Positions 1-5,660 of a stretch of 10,166 nucleotides of DNA are shown here, piece by piece. Under the pieces are notes generated by a model. The model did not search any database. It worked only from the letters and a program-made list of their open reading frames with translations, and was not told where the DNA came from. A program made the translations under genes and the position numbers. This DNA comes from JANYHF01 sp031393505 (GTDB taxonomy: Bacteria; Pseudomonadota; Alphaproteobacteria; Rhizobiales; Hyphomicrobiaceae): assembly GCA_031393505.1 (NCBI GenBank), contig JANMVX010000256.1, forward strand, positions 1-10,166, written 5' to 3'. Positions within the stretch are counted from its first letter, which is position 1. Each line of letters opens with the position of its first letter.

Positions 1-588
1 CCGCAGCACTTTTTGGATGCCCGGCAGCAGCGGATAGTCGAGCGTCAGGCCTTCGAGATGGTGGTCCTTCTTCAGCGCACGCACCAATCGGTCCGCATCG
101 CCCAGCGGCTGATGCATGTCGGGCTCTTCGACCTCGATGTAGTAGAGCCGCGTTGTGAGATCGCGCGGGATATCGCGGGTTTCGGCGCGCTTGCGCACCA
201 CTTGCGCGTTGACCGCCACGTCGGAGGGAATGTCGATGACCAGATCGCCCTGCACCTTGGCGCTGCACGACAGCCGGCGGTCGTCGGGCAGGCTGCGCAG
301 GCGGCGGTAGCGCGCCTCGGTGTCGGTGAAGGCGGCGAGGTTGCTGGCGCTCGACGTGATGCCGTGCTTGGCGAAAACGCCCTCGGCCACCTGCACCTGG
401 CAGCGCCCGCAGATACCGCGCCCGCCGCAGACGCTCTCGATGTAGACGCCGAGCGAGCGGGCCGCGTCGAGCACCGGCGTGCCGAGCGGGAAGCGCCCGC
501 GCCGGCCCGACGGCATGAACAGCACGAGGGCGTCGGGGCCGGATGCGACGGCGGGAGCGGAGTCGGAGAGTGTGGTGGTATCGGTCAT
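1..588 (-). CDS. [2Fe-2S] ferredoxin / ASKHA-domain protein, RACo/RamA-like (N-terminal part, cut by window edge)
   Basis: An open frame of 196 codons runs from an ATG at 588 to the window edge with no stop, so this is the N-terminal part of a longer protein. After a ~20-residue leader there is a plant-type [2Fe-2S] ferredoxin domain at about residues 20-115. Its cluster ligands are visible: C54, C60 and C63 (pattern CGGRGICGRC) and C108 (LSCSAKV). A linker region follows (about 120-196). This layout matches DUF4445 proteins, in which ferredoxin, linker and a C-terminal ASKHA ATPase domain reductively reactivate corrinoid methyl-transfer proteins (RACo, RamA). That role is family knowledge; the ASKHA domain itself lies outside the window. 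An AGGA ribosome site at 597-600 lies 8 bases before the ATG. The first ~13 codons and the leader are part of the duplication also found at the start of the Sel1-repeat gene. Confidence 0.85.
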   Translation of the reverse strand, partial: MTDTTTLSDSAPAVASGPDALVLFMPSGRRGRFPLGTPVLDAARSLGVYIESVCGGRGICGRCQVQVAEGVFAKHGITSSASNLAAFTDTEARYRRLRSLPDDRRLSCSAKVQGDLVIDIPSDVAVNAQVVRKRAETRDIPRDLTTRLYYIEVEEPDMHQPLGDADRLVRALKKDHHLEGLTLDYPLLPGIQKVLR

Positions 589-681
589 GGGCGGGTTCCT
601 AGCACGGGCCCGGCCAGTGTGAGGAGACCCGTCCACAGCCAGCAGCCCGCCCGCGACGTTTGGCGCTCATTTTGCGACGGG
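551..681. repeat. Direct repeat copy A (131 bp): ferredoxin-gene start, spacer and remnant of the GNAT gene end
   Basis: This block matches 1992-2122 at a constant offset of 1441 bp. Counting by hand gives about 110 of 131 identical positions (84%), and 639-681 is identical over 43 bases. It covers the first ~13 codons of the ferredoxin gene, its 78-bp leader, and bases equal to the last four codons and stop of the tacT gene (stop remnant at 667-669). No toxin gene continues beyond 681. This copy therefore holds a detached fragment of the toxin 3' end. Confidence 0.9.
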
Positions 682-739
682 AGGTCGTGGGATACGGCAA
701 GTTGTCGAGCCGGCGCAAGCCCGCAGGCTGGTTTAGCTG
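682..739. other. Short spacer between direct repeat copy A and the Sel1-repeat gene stop
   Basis: This is 58 bases between the toxin-end remnant and the Sel1-repeat gene stop codon. It holds no gene and no convincing terminator hairpin. One junction of the inserted segment should lie here. Confidence 0.5.
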
Positions 740-2029
740 TCACGGCACCTGCAAATAGACCTCCACCGCCACGCGGGCGGCATCGTTCCAGTCAGCATCG
801 ATCGGGCCCTTGTAGTGGCCAAGCCGCGCCAGTTCGCGCTTAAGTTCCGTGCGTGTTTGAGCGCTGTAGTTCGTCATAGAACTGTGCAGGGCCGCGAGCG
901 TGACGTCTGTTGCCAGCTTTGCGGATTGCAGCAGAAGCTGCGCGGCGCGCGCAGTGTCCGTCGGGCCGCCTCGACCCTTATCAAGTTCAAACGCAAGGTT
1001 GTTCATGCCCAGGCCGTCGCCAGCAGCCGCAGCCCTTTCGTACCACCCGCGGGCCCTTGTGTAGTTCTGCGGCACGCCTAGGCCACTAGCGTGCATATAG
1101 CCGAGGTTGGTCATGCTCCAGGCGTCGGCGGCGGCAGCGGCTTTCTCATACCATTCGCGTGCCTTGGTGTAGTCCTGTGGCACACCTTGGCCGTTGTAGT
1201 ACAGAGAGCCGAGGTTGCTCATGCCTGTGGCATCGCCCGCGGCAACAGCCTTCTCGTACCACTCACGGGCCTTTGTGTAGTTCTGCGGCACGCCGTTGCC
1301 GTTTTCATATAGAAAGCCGATGTTGGCCATGCCTAGGGCATCACCAGCGGCAGCGGCTCTCTCAAACCAACCGAGAGCTCGGGAGTAGTCCTGCGGCACG
1401 CCGTTGCCATTAAAATAGAGATAACCGAGGTTAACCATTGCCTGGCCAATACCTTTCGCGGCGGCCTTCACGTACCACCGAAGAGCCTTAGTATAATCTT
1501 GCGGTACGCCGTGGCCTTTGGCGTATAGAATGCCGAGGTTCGTCATGGCTGTTCCATCGCCAGTGGCGGCGGCCTTCTCGTACCACTCGCGGGCCTTGGC
1601 ATAGTCCTGCGGTATACCGTGACCGTATGCGAATAGTAAGCCGACAGACGTCATGCTCGCGCCATCGCCGGCGACTGCTGCCTTCTCGTACCATTCGCGG
1701 GCCCTTTGATAGTTGCTCACCTTGTCCAGCGCGCGACCCAATAGAGCCCAAAACCGCACTTCGGTGGGGTAGGCGGCGACTGCCACTTCACAGGCGGTAA
1801 CCGCCTCGGGCTTGATCAGCGTAAACGGAACACCCGGAGCTATTGCATGGGGATCGCCTGGCCATGCAACAAGCCGATCACAATGGGTCACCGGACCAGT
1901 TTCAGGTTGCCCGGCCTGAATAGGTGACGAAAGGAGGCTACAGGCCATCAGCACCAAGCCGAGCGTCATGCTGCGCCAGGGCAGCCCAGAGGAAGGAGCG
2001 GCATCGGAAAGTATGATGGTATCGGTCAT
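740..2029 (-). CDS. Secreted Sel1-like repeat (SLR) protein with chimeric N-terminus
   Basis: A 429-residue protein. Residues 1-39 contain a late hydrophobic stretch (about 22-35, ending SSPIQA), consistent with an export signal and a periplasmic or envelope location. Residues 45-105 form a Cys-containing helical region (CDRL, GRALD) of the kind seen ahead of SLRs in alphaproteobacterial secreted proteins. Seven 36-residue Sel1 repeats span 106-358 with the pattern NLG-LY-GxGVPQDYxxAxxWYEKAA. The C-terminal ~40 residues (TELKRELARLGHYKGPID...) weakly resemble a peptidoglycan-binding fold. SLR proteins are usually scaffolds for protein contacts; the partner here is unknown. The start at 2029 is chosen over an in-frame upstream start at 2077 because it has AGGA 8 bases away and matches the ferredoxin gene start. 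The first ~13 codons derive from the duplicated ferredoxin start, and M21 (at 1969) may be the ancestral start. Base composition looks less GC-rich than in neighbouring genes. Confidence 0.85.
   Translation of the reverse strand: MTDTIILSDAAPSSGLPWRSMTLGLVLMACSLLSSPIQAGQPETGPVTHCDRLVAWPGDPHAIAPGVPFTLIKPEAVTACEVAVAAYPTEVRFWALLGRALDKVSNYQRAREWYEKAAVAGDGASMTSVGLLFAYGHGIPQDYAKAREWYEKAAATGDGTAMTNLGILYAKGHGVPQDYTKALRWYVKAAAKGIGQAMVNLGYLYFNGNGVPQDYSRALGWFERAAAAGDALGMANIGFLYENGNGVPQNYTKAREWYEKAVAAGDATGMSNLGSLYYNGQGVPQDYTKAREWYEKAAAAADAWSMTNLGYMHASGLGVPQNYTRARGWYERAAAAGDGLGMNNLAFELDKGRGGPTDTARAAQLLLQSAKLATDVTLAALHSSMTNYSAQTRTELKRELARLGHYKGPIDADWNDAARVAVEVYLQVP
956..1714 (-). repeat. Seven in-frame 108-bp tandem repeats encoding Sel1 units
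   Basis: Seven consecutive units of 36 codons (the first has one extra codon) encode residues 106-358 of the SLR protein. Each contains a GxGxPxD/N turn followed by a WYEKAA-like helix. At DNA level the units are recognisable but diverged, for instance in the segments encoding REWYEKA. Such tracts can gain or lose whole units by recombination. Confidence 0.85.
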
Positions 2030-2122
2030 GGCGCGGTTCCTAGCACGGGCTTTCGTAGTGTGTGCAGGCCCATCCACAACCAGCAGCCCGCCCGCGACGT
2101 TTGGCGCTCATTTTGCGACGGG
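1992..2122. repeat. Direct repeat copy B (131 bp): tacT end, spacer and start of the SLR gene
   Basis: This is the partner of 551-681 at offset 1441. Here the toxin end is the genuine one (stop at 2108-2110), and the spacer leads into the SLR gene, whose first ~13 codons (MTDTIILSDAAP) match the ferredoxin start (MTDTTTLSDSAP). Similarity stops abruptly inside both coding regions, at about 551 and 1992. Confidence 0.9.
2038..2041 (-). promoter_or_regulatory. Ribosome binding site AGGA deciding the SLR start
   Basis: On the minus strand AGGA lies 8 bases before the ATG at 2029. The identical arrangement is found before the ferredoxin gene (597-600). This supports 2029 over the longer in-frame start at 2077. 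Confidence 0.6.
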
Positions 2123-2623
2123 TGGGTAGGTCTTCGCAAAATCGGCCAGAGGCAAATACAGGCTCATCGGAGCGCTTTTGAAGGCTAGGAACTTGTTGTA
2201 ACGGTAGAACGCGGCGGCGGTATCGTTGGTCGCGTCAACGACGACGGCGAAGGCCATGACATCGGAACTGACACATCGAGACATCGCATCGCCCAACAAG
2301 GCCGCGCCAAGGCCTTCACCTTGATGAGCCTTGGAGACTGCCAACCGGCCAATGCGCACCGCTGCAACCAGAGGGTAACGCGGAAGTTTCTTGGCGACCT
2401 CGGCCGTAAGATCGGCCAGTGGGAAACTGGTCGCGGCCAAAGTATAGAAGCCAGCGATGACCTCGGTTCCCAACGGCGTGGCGACAAAGCAGCAGCACAC
2501 GCGCCGCCTGACGTCCTGAGTCGCCTGGCTTGCCAAGTATCGGTCGAGCGCATCAATGCCGCACGCAAAGCCGGATCGGTCATGTTTTGGATCGAGCGCG
2601 GTGATCGAATATTGCGTCGTCAC
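2108..2623 (-). CDS. tacT: GNAT-family toxin of a type II toxin-antitoxin pair (TacT-like)
   Basis: A 171-residue single-domain GNAT acetyltransferase. Visible family features are an N-terminal strand-helix region (FACGIDALDRYL, 19-30), the beta4 and acetyl-CoA P-loop RLAVSKAHQGEGLG (93-106), and F139-Y140 ahead of NKFLAF. Y140 falls at the position of the catalytic tyrosine known in TacT. TacT-type toxins acetylate the amino group of charged tRNAs and stop translation; this function is inferred from family membership. The start is GTG, and its first bases overlap the antitoxin stop as GTGA (2620-2623), indicating translational coupling. Residues 43-45 are three consecutive cysteines, which is unusual. 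The last four codons and stop are duplicated at 667-681. Confidence 0.9.
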   Translation of the reverse strand: MTTQYSITALDPKHDRSGFACGIDALDRYLASQATQDVRRRVCCCFVATPLGTEVIAGFYTLAATSFPLADLTAEVAKKLPRYPLVAAVRIGRLAVSKAHQGEGLGAALLGDAMSRCVSSDVMAFAVVVDATNDTAAAFYRYNKFLAFKSAPMSLYLPLADFAKTYPPVAK

Positions 2624-2913
2624 TTCGCGGGTACAATCAGCCGGGCGTGATGCTTCATCGCCCGATGCAACGCGTCGCTCAACGGCGGCGGATGGATCAG
2701 CGCCTCGGCGAAGGCTTGCTGGTCTTCGGCAGAGAGGATGAACAGTTCCGTTTCCGCGATGGTCTTCTTGGCGGCGGCGCTGGCGGCGGCGACGACGAAA
2801 TCCGTCAGGGTGCGCCCCTCGATCTCGGCCGCGCGCTTGAGCATGGCGTGGACGTGGGCCGGAAGGCGGGCTTCCAGGCGGGCGGTGGTGGTGGGTTCGG
2901 TGACATTGGCCAT
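2620..2913 (-). CDS. tacA: DUF1778 ribbon-helix-helix antitoxin (TacA-like)
   Basis: A 97-residue protein. Residues ~11-50 form a ribbon-helix-helix DNA-binding domain (ARLEARLPAHVHAML then GRTLTDFVVAAA). Residues ~60-97 form the toxin-neutralising tail typical of DUF1778 (LSAEDQQAF, HPPPLSDAL). It should bind and inhibit the GNAT toxin encoded immediately downstream and, as is usual for the family, repress the operon. The ATG at 2913 is preferred to a TTG 18 bases upstream because it leaves the normal short N-terminus before the ribbon. No strong Shine-Dalgarno is seen before either. The 4-bp overlap with tacT makes the pair a tight bicistron. Confidence 0.9.
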   Translation of the reverse strand: MANVTEPTTTARLEARLPAHVHAMLKRAAEIEGRTLTDFVVAAASAAAKKTIAETELFILSAEDQQAFAEALIHPPPLSDALHRAMKHHARLIVPAK

Positions 2914-2916
2914 TTG

Positions 2917-2938
2917 CGTACCATACGGCAATTTGCCG
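2917..2938. promoter_or_regulatory. Candidate TacA operator: two small palindromes before tacA
   Basis: CGGCAATTTGCCG at 2926-2938 is a perfect 6-bp inverted repeat around one central base, 12 bases upstream of the tacA start. Next to it, and sharing two bases, is CGTA-CCA-TACG (2917-2927). Ribbon-helix-helix antitoxins commonly bind such short palindromes over their own promoter. Assignment as the operator rests on position and symmetry only. Confidence 0.45.
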
Positions 2939-2970
2939 GGTCGCTCAAGAGGCCAACTCGTTCTCGTTTG

Positions 2971-3063
2971 GCGTAGGTTGGGTCAAGCGTTTCAGCGCGA
3001 CCCAACGCCACAAACTCCGCCTTCGGATGTTGGGTCGCGCGAAGGGCTTGACCCAACCTACGC
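2971..3063. repeat. 93-bp inverted-repeat element (MITE/REP-like) overlapping the ABC-F gene end
   Basis: The outer arms 2971-2988 (GCGTAGGTTGGGTCAAGC) and 3046-3063 are perfect complements over 18 bases. The inner arms 2995-3006 (GCGCGACCCAAC) and 3029-3040 are perfect over 12, with a 22-base loop at 3007-3028. Palindromes with GTAGGTTGGGT-type ends are widespread interspersed, non-coding repeats in proteobacteria. The right arm contains the last Ala codon and TAG stop of the ABC-F gene. Confidence 0.85.
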
Positions 3064-4869
3064 GTCCAGCTCTTCGCGCATAATCTCCAGTTCAAGCCAG
3101 CGTTCCTCAGCGGCTGCGCGCTCGTCTTGCGCGGCACCGAGGCGGGTGGAGGCCATCGCGAAGGCCTTGGGATCGGCGCCGTACAGTTTGGGATCGGCCA
3201 TCTTCTTTTCAAGCACCACAATTTCCTTTTGCAGCGCCGCGATGGTGGCGGGCAGGGTTTCCAGCGCGTGTTTGTCCTTAAACGACAGTTTGCGCTTGGC
3301 CGCTGCAGATGAGGCGGGGGCGGAGTTTTCGGTTGCTGCCTTGGACGCGGCCACCTTGGCCGGCGTCTTCACCAGATCGGCCCCGCGCCGCTGCGCCAGC
3401 ATGTCCGTATAGCCGCCGGCGTACTCAACCCATTTGCCGCCGCCGTGGGGGGCGATGGTGCTGGTGACCACACGGTCGAGGAAATCGCGGTCATGGCTGA
3501 CCAGTATTACTGTACCCGGATAATCAGCCAGCAGCTCCTGCAGCAGATCGAGCGTTTCCAGGTCGAGGTCGTTGGTCGGTTCGTCCAGAACCAGCAGGTT
3601 CGACGGACGCGACAGCGCCCGCGCCAGCATCAGCCGGCCGCGCTCGCCGCCGGACAAGACGTGAACGGGCGTGTTTCGCTGCTCGGGCGAAAACAGGAAG
3701 TCCGCCATGTAGCTGGTGACGTGCCGCGCCTCGCCGTTGATGATCACCTGGTCAGAACGGCCGCCCGTCAGCGCATCCGAGACGGTCCATTCCGGCTTCA
3801 GCGCGTCGCGCTTCTGGTCGACAATCAGCATTTCCAGATTGCTGCCAAGCCGCGTCGTGCCGGTATCGGGCGCGAGCGTGCCGATCAGCAGTTTGGTCAG
3901 CGTCGTCTTGCCCGAGCCGTTCGGCCCGACGATGCCGACACGATCCCCGCGCATGATGCGTGTGGTGAAATCAGCGACAATCGGCAGGTTCTCATAGCTC
4001 TTGCCGATGCGCTCGGCCTCGATGACCATTTTGCCGGACTGGCCGCCGGTCGAGGCTTCCAGCCGCACGTTGCCCTGCACCTGGCGTTCCTCCGCCCTGG
4101 CTTGCCGCATGGCCCACATTTCGCGCACGCGCCGCACATTCCGTTTGCGCCGGCCGGTCACGCCGCCGTGCATCCACTGCTGCTCGCGTTCCAGCTTACG
4201 GTCGAGCTTGTGGCGCTCCAACTCCTGCTGCTCCAGCACCTCGTCGCGCCAGGCTTCGAAATGCGCAAAGCCGCGACTGATCGAACGCGTCAGGCCGCGA
4301 TCCAGCCAGACCGTCGAGCGAGACAGGGTTTCGAGAAAGCGCCGGTCATGGCTGATCATCAGCAGCGCGCCCTTGAAGGCTTTTAGCGTGTCTTCGAGCC
4401 ATTCGATGGCCGGCAGGTCGAGATGGTTGGTCGGTTCGTCCAGCAGCAGGATATCGGGCTGGGGCGCCAGCACGCGGATGAGCGCGGCGCGGCGCGCTTC
4501 GCCGCCGGACAGGGTTGCGGGTGAGGCCGCGCCGTCAACGCCAAGCTCGTGCAGCATGGCATCGACGACATGCGGATCGTCGGCCGGGCCGAGGCCTGCG
4601 ATAACGTAGTCGCGAACGGTGGCGGCGGTGCCAAAATCGGCCTCCTGTGCGAGATAGCGCAGGCTGGCCTTGGGATGCACAAAGCGCTCGCCGGCGTCGG
4701 CTTCGACAATCCCGGCAGCAATTTTCAGCAATGTGGATTTGCCAGAGCCGTTGCGGCCGACGAGGCAGATACGCTCGCCGGGCGCGATCGCGAGTTCGGC
4801 GCCTTCGAGCAGCGGCGTGCCGCCGAACGAAAGGCGGGTCTCTTTGAGATGCAGAAGCGGTGGAGCCAT
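3058..4869 (-). CDS. uup: ABC-F family ATPase, Uup-like
   Basis: A 603-residue soluble protein with two ABC ATPase domains and no membrane segments. Domain 1 has Walker A GRNGSGKST (38-46), signature LSGGE (120-124), Walker B ILLLDEP (140-146) and switch His in ISHD (172-175). An Arg/Lys-rich, Gln/Glu-rich linker (about 205-280) is the ABC-F interdomain arm. Domain 2 has GPNGSGKTT (315-323), LSGGE (405-409), LLVLDEP and VSHD. An Ala/Lys-rich spacer and a charged C-terminal coiled coil (about 525-603) point to the Uup subgroup. ABC-F proteins act on the ribosome; Uup is linked to ribosome function and to DNA-transposon excision phenotypes in E. coli. The ATG at 4869 is preferred to an in-frame start at 4920 because the homologous core begins with PPLLHLKETRLSFGG right after it. 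The C-terminus ends within an inverted-repeat element. Confidence 0.9.
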   Translation of the reverse strand: MAPPLLHLKETRLSFGGTPLLEGAELAIAPGERICLVGRNGSGKSTLLKIAAGIVEADAGERFVHPKASLRYLAQEADFGTAATVRDYVIAGLGPADDPHVVDAMLHELGVDGAASPATLSGGEARRAALIRVLAPQPDILLLDEPTNHLDLPAIEWLEDTLKAFKGALLMISHDRRFLETLSRSTVWLDRGLTRSISRGFAHFEAWRDEVLEQQELERHKLDRKLEREQQWMHGGVTGRRKRNVRRVREMWAMRQARAEERQVQGNVRLEASTGGQSGKMVIEAERIGKSYENLPIVADFTTRIMRGDRVGIVGPNGSGKTTLTKLLIGTLAPDTGTTRLGSNLEMLIVDQKRDALKPEWTVSDALTGGRSDQVIINGEARHVTSYMADFLFSPEQRNTPVHVLSGGERGRLMLARALSRPSNLLVLDEPTNDLDLETLDLLQELLADYPGTVILVSHDRDFLDRVVTSTIAPHGGGKWVEYAGGYTDMLAQRRGADLVKTPAKVAASKAATENSAPASSAAAKRKLSFKDKHALETLPATIAALQKEIVVLEKKMADPKLYGADPKAFAMASTRLGAAQDERAAAEERWLELEIMREELDA

Positions 4870-5172
4870 GCGCCGGACTTGGCAGGTGGCGGGGGGGAGG
4901 TCAAGGCGGCATCGTCTCAAGCCACCTGCCCTGCTGGTGCGGCCGGCCTCCCTCTTCTCCCCGTTTTTACGGGGAGAAGGTGGCCCCCGAGCGAAGCGAG
5001 GACTATGGGCCGGATGAGGGGCAGTCGCTTGCTCCGTACAGGTGGCGACAGGGCCAGTGCTGGCCGTTGCCCCTCACCGACCGCGTGGCTCTTGGCTCCC
5101 AAGGGGTCGCCTGCGAGACGCGGTCTCCTCTCCCCGTAAGGACGGGGAGAGGAGGGTCCCGCGCTCCGTCTG
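4870..5172. other. Gene-free interval upstream of the ABC-F gene
   Basis: This 303-base interval separates the SnoaL-like gene stop from the ABC-F start. It is mostly occupied by mosaic repeat R1 (4952-5156). The remaining ~80 bases before the ABC-F start (4870-4951) should carry its promoter, but I see no convincing -35/-10 pair. Confidence 0.6.
4952..5156 (-). repeat. Mosaic palindromic element R1 (inverted relative to R2 and R3)
   Basis: A chain of hairpins. First, CTTCTCCCCGT/ACGGGGAGAAG (4954-4964/4969-4979, 11-bp stem). Then a GAGGGGCA/TGCCCCTC stem (5016-5023/5068-5075). Then GACCGCGT/ACGCGGTC (5079-5086/5118-5125). Last, a 13-bp stem CTCCTCTCCCCGT/ACGGGGAGAGGAG (5125-5137/5142-5154). 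The same modules appear in reverse-complement order at 8651-8864 and 9712-9920. The element begins 16 bp after the stop of the SnoaL-like gene. There is no U-tract after the stems, so they are not classical terminators. Confidence 0.85.
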
Positions 5173-5646
5173 TCACACCCCACCAATCGCGCTCAACCCA
5201 CCCGCCTGCAGTGCCGCGCGCAATTCCAGGCTGAGCGCATCCGACTGCTCGGGTCGTTCGTAGAACGCGGCCGGTGTGGTCTGAAAATGCGCCACGCGCC
5301 AGTCGTCGCCGACGCGCGAGGCCACCATCACCTGCAGCGCATTCAGCGCCGGATTGATGTTGGCCTTTCCGCGCGGCACCATGCCGGCGGCGGCGCGCAG
5401 CATGGTTGTGTCGGGGCCAAGCTCGCGAACCTCGCGCACCGAGGCGACATAGGTCGGTGTCGGCAGGGTGTCGAGGATGGGTTTGAGGTGCTTTAGCAGC
5501 GTATCCGGACCGGAAAAATTGCTGCCGTCAAAGCCGACCATGCTGCCGTTCGGCGCCAACAGCGCACACATCGCCGCTGCGTCGCGGTCGTTCCAGGCCT
5601 GCAGCAGTTTGCGATAGAGAGCGCGGGTTGCTTGGTCGGCGGACAT
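5173..5646 (-). CDS. SnoaL/NTF2-like protein (SgcJ/EcaC, DUF4440 type)
   Basis: A 157-residue protein without signal peptide or membrane segment. The N-terminal helices (LYRKLLQAWNDRDAAAMCALLAP, about 10-32), a GSNFSGPDTLLKHL segment and the C-terminal strand GDDWRVAHFQTTPAAF fit the cone-shaped NTF2/SnoaL fold of SgcJ/EcaC proteins. Members include small hydrolases, isomerases and binding proteins; the substrate cannot be read from sequence. The start is an ATG 14 bp after the M20 peptidase stop, so the two are probably co-transcribed, making this the last gene of the cluster. It could help process or bind the product of the amidohydrolase, but this is only context. Repeat R1 follows its stop. 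Confidence 0.8.
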   Translation of the reverse strand: MSADQATRALYRKLLQAWNDRDAAAMCALLAPNGSMVGFDGSNFSGPDTLLKHLKPILDTLPTPTYVASVREVRELGPDTTMLRAAAGMVPRGKANINPALNALQVMVASRVGDDWRVAHFQTTPAAFYERPEQSDALSLELRAALQAGGLSAIGGV

Positions 5647-5660
5647 TCCCTAGGTCATCC

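Noticed and set aside
13..843. Long plus-strand ORF (276 codons)
   Set aside because: It lies antisense to the ferredoxin/ASKHA frame, which has clear [2Fe-2S] cysteine motifs. The ORF has an Arg/Ala/His-rich composition typical of GC-rich shadow frames.
2042..2075. Possible -35/-10 pair (TTGTGG...TACGAA, minus strand) before the SLR gene
   Set aside because: The match is weak, and the second element is not kept in duplicate copy A (551-681).
551..2122. The SLR segment as a classical insertion sequence or integron cassette
   Set aside because: There is no transposase or integrase, no terminal inverted repeats and no attC-like site. The flanking duplication is far longer than a target-site duplication.
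3445..4386. Plus-strand ORF of 313 codons
   Set aside because: It is antisense to the ABC-F gene, with no recognisable domain and shadow-like composition.
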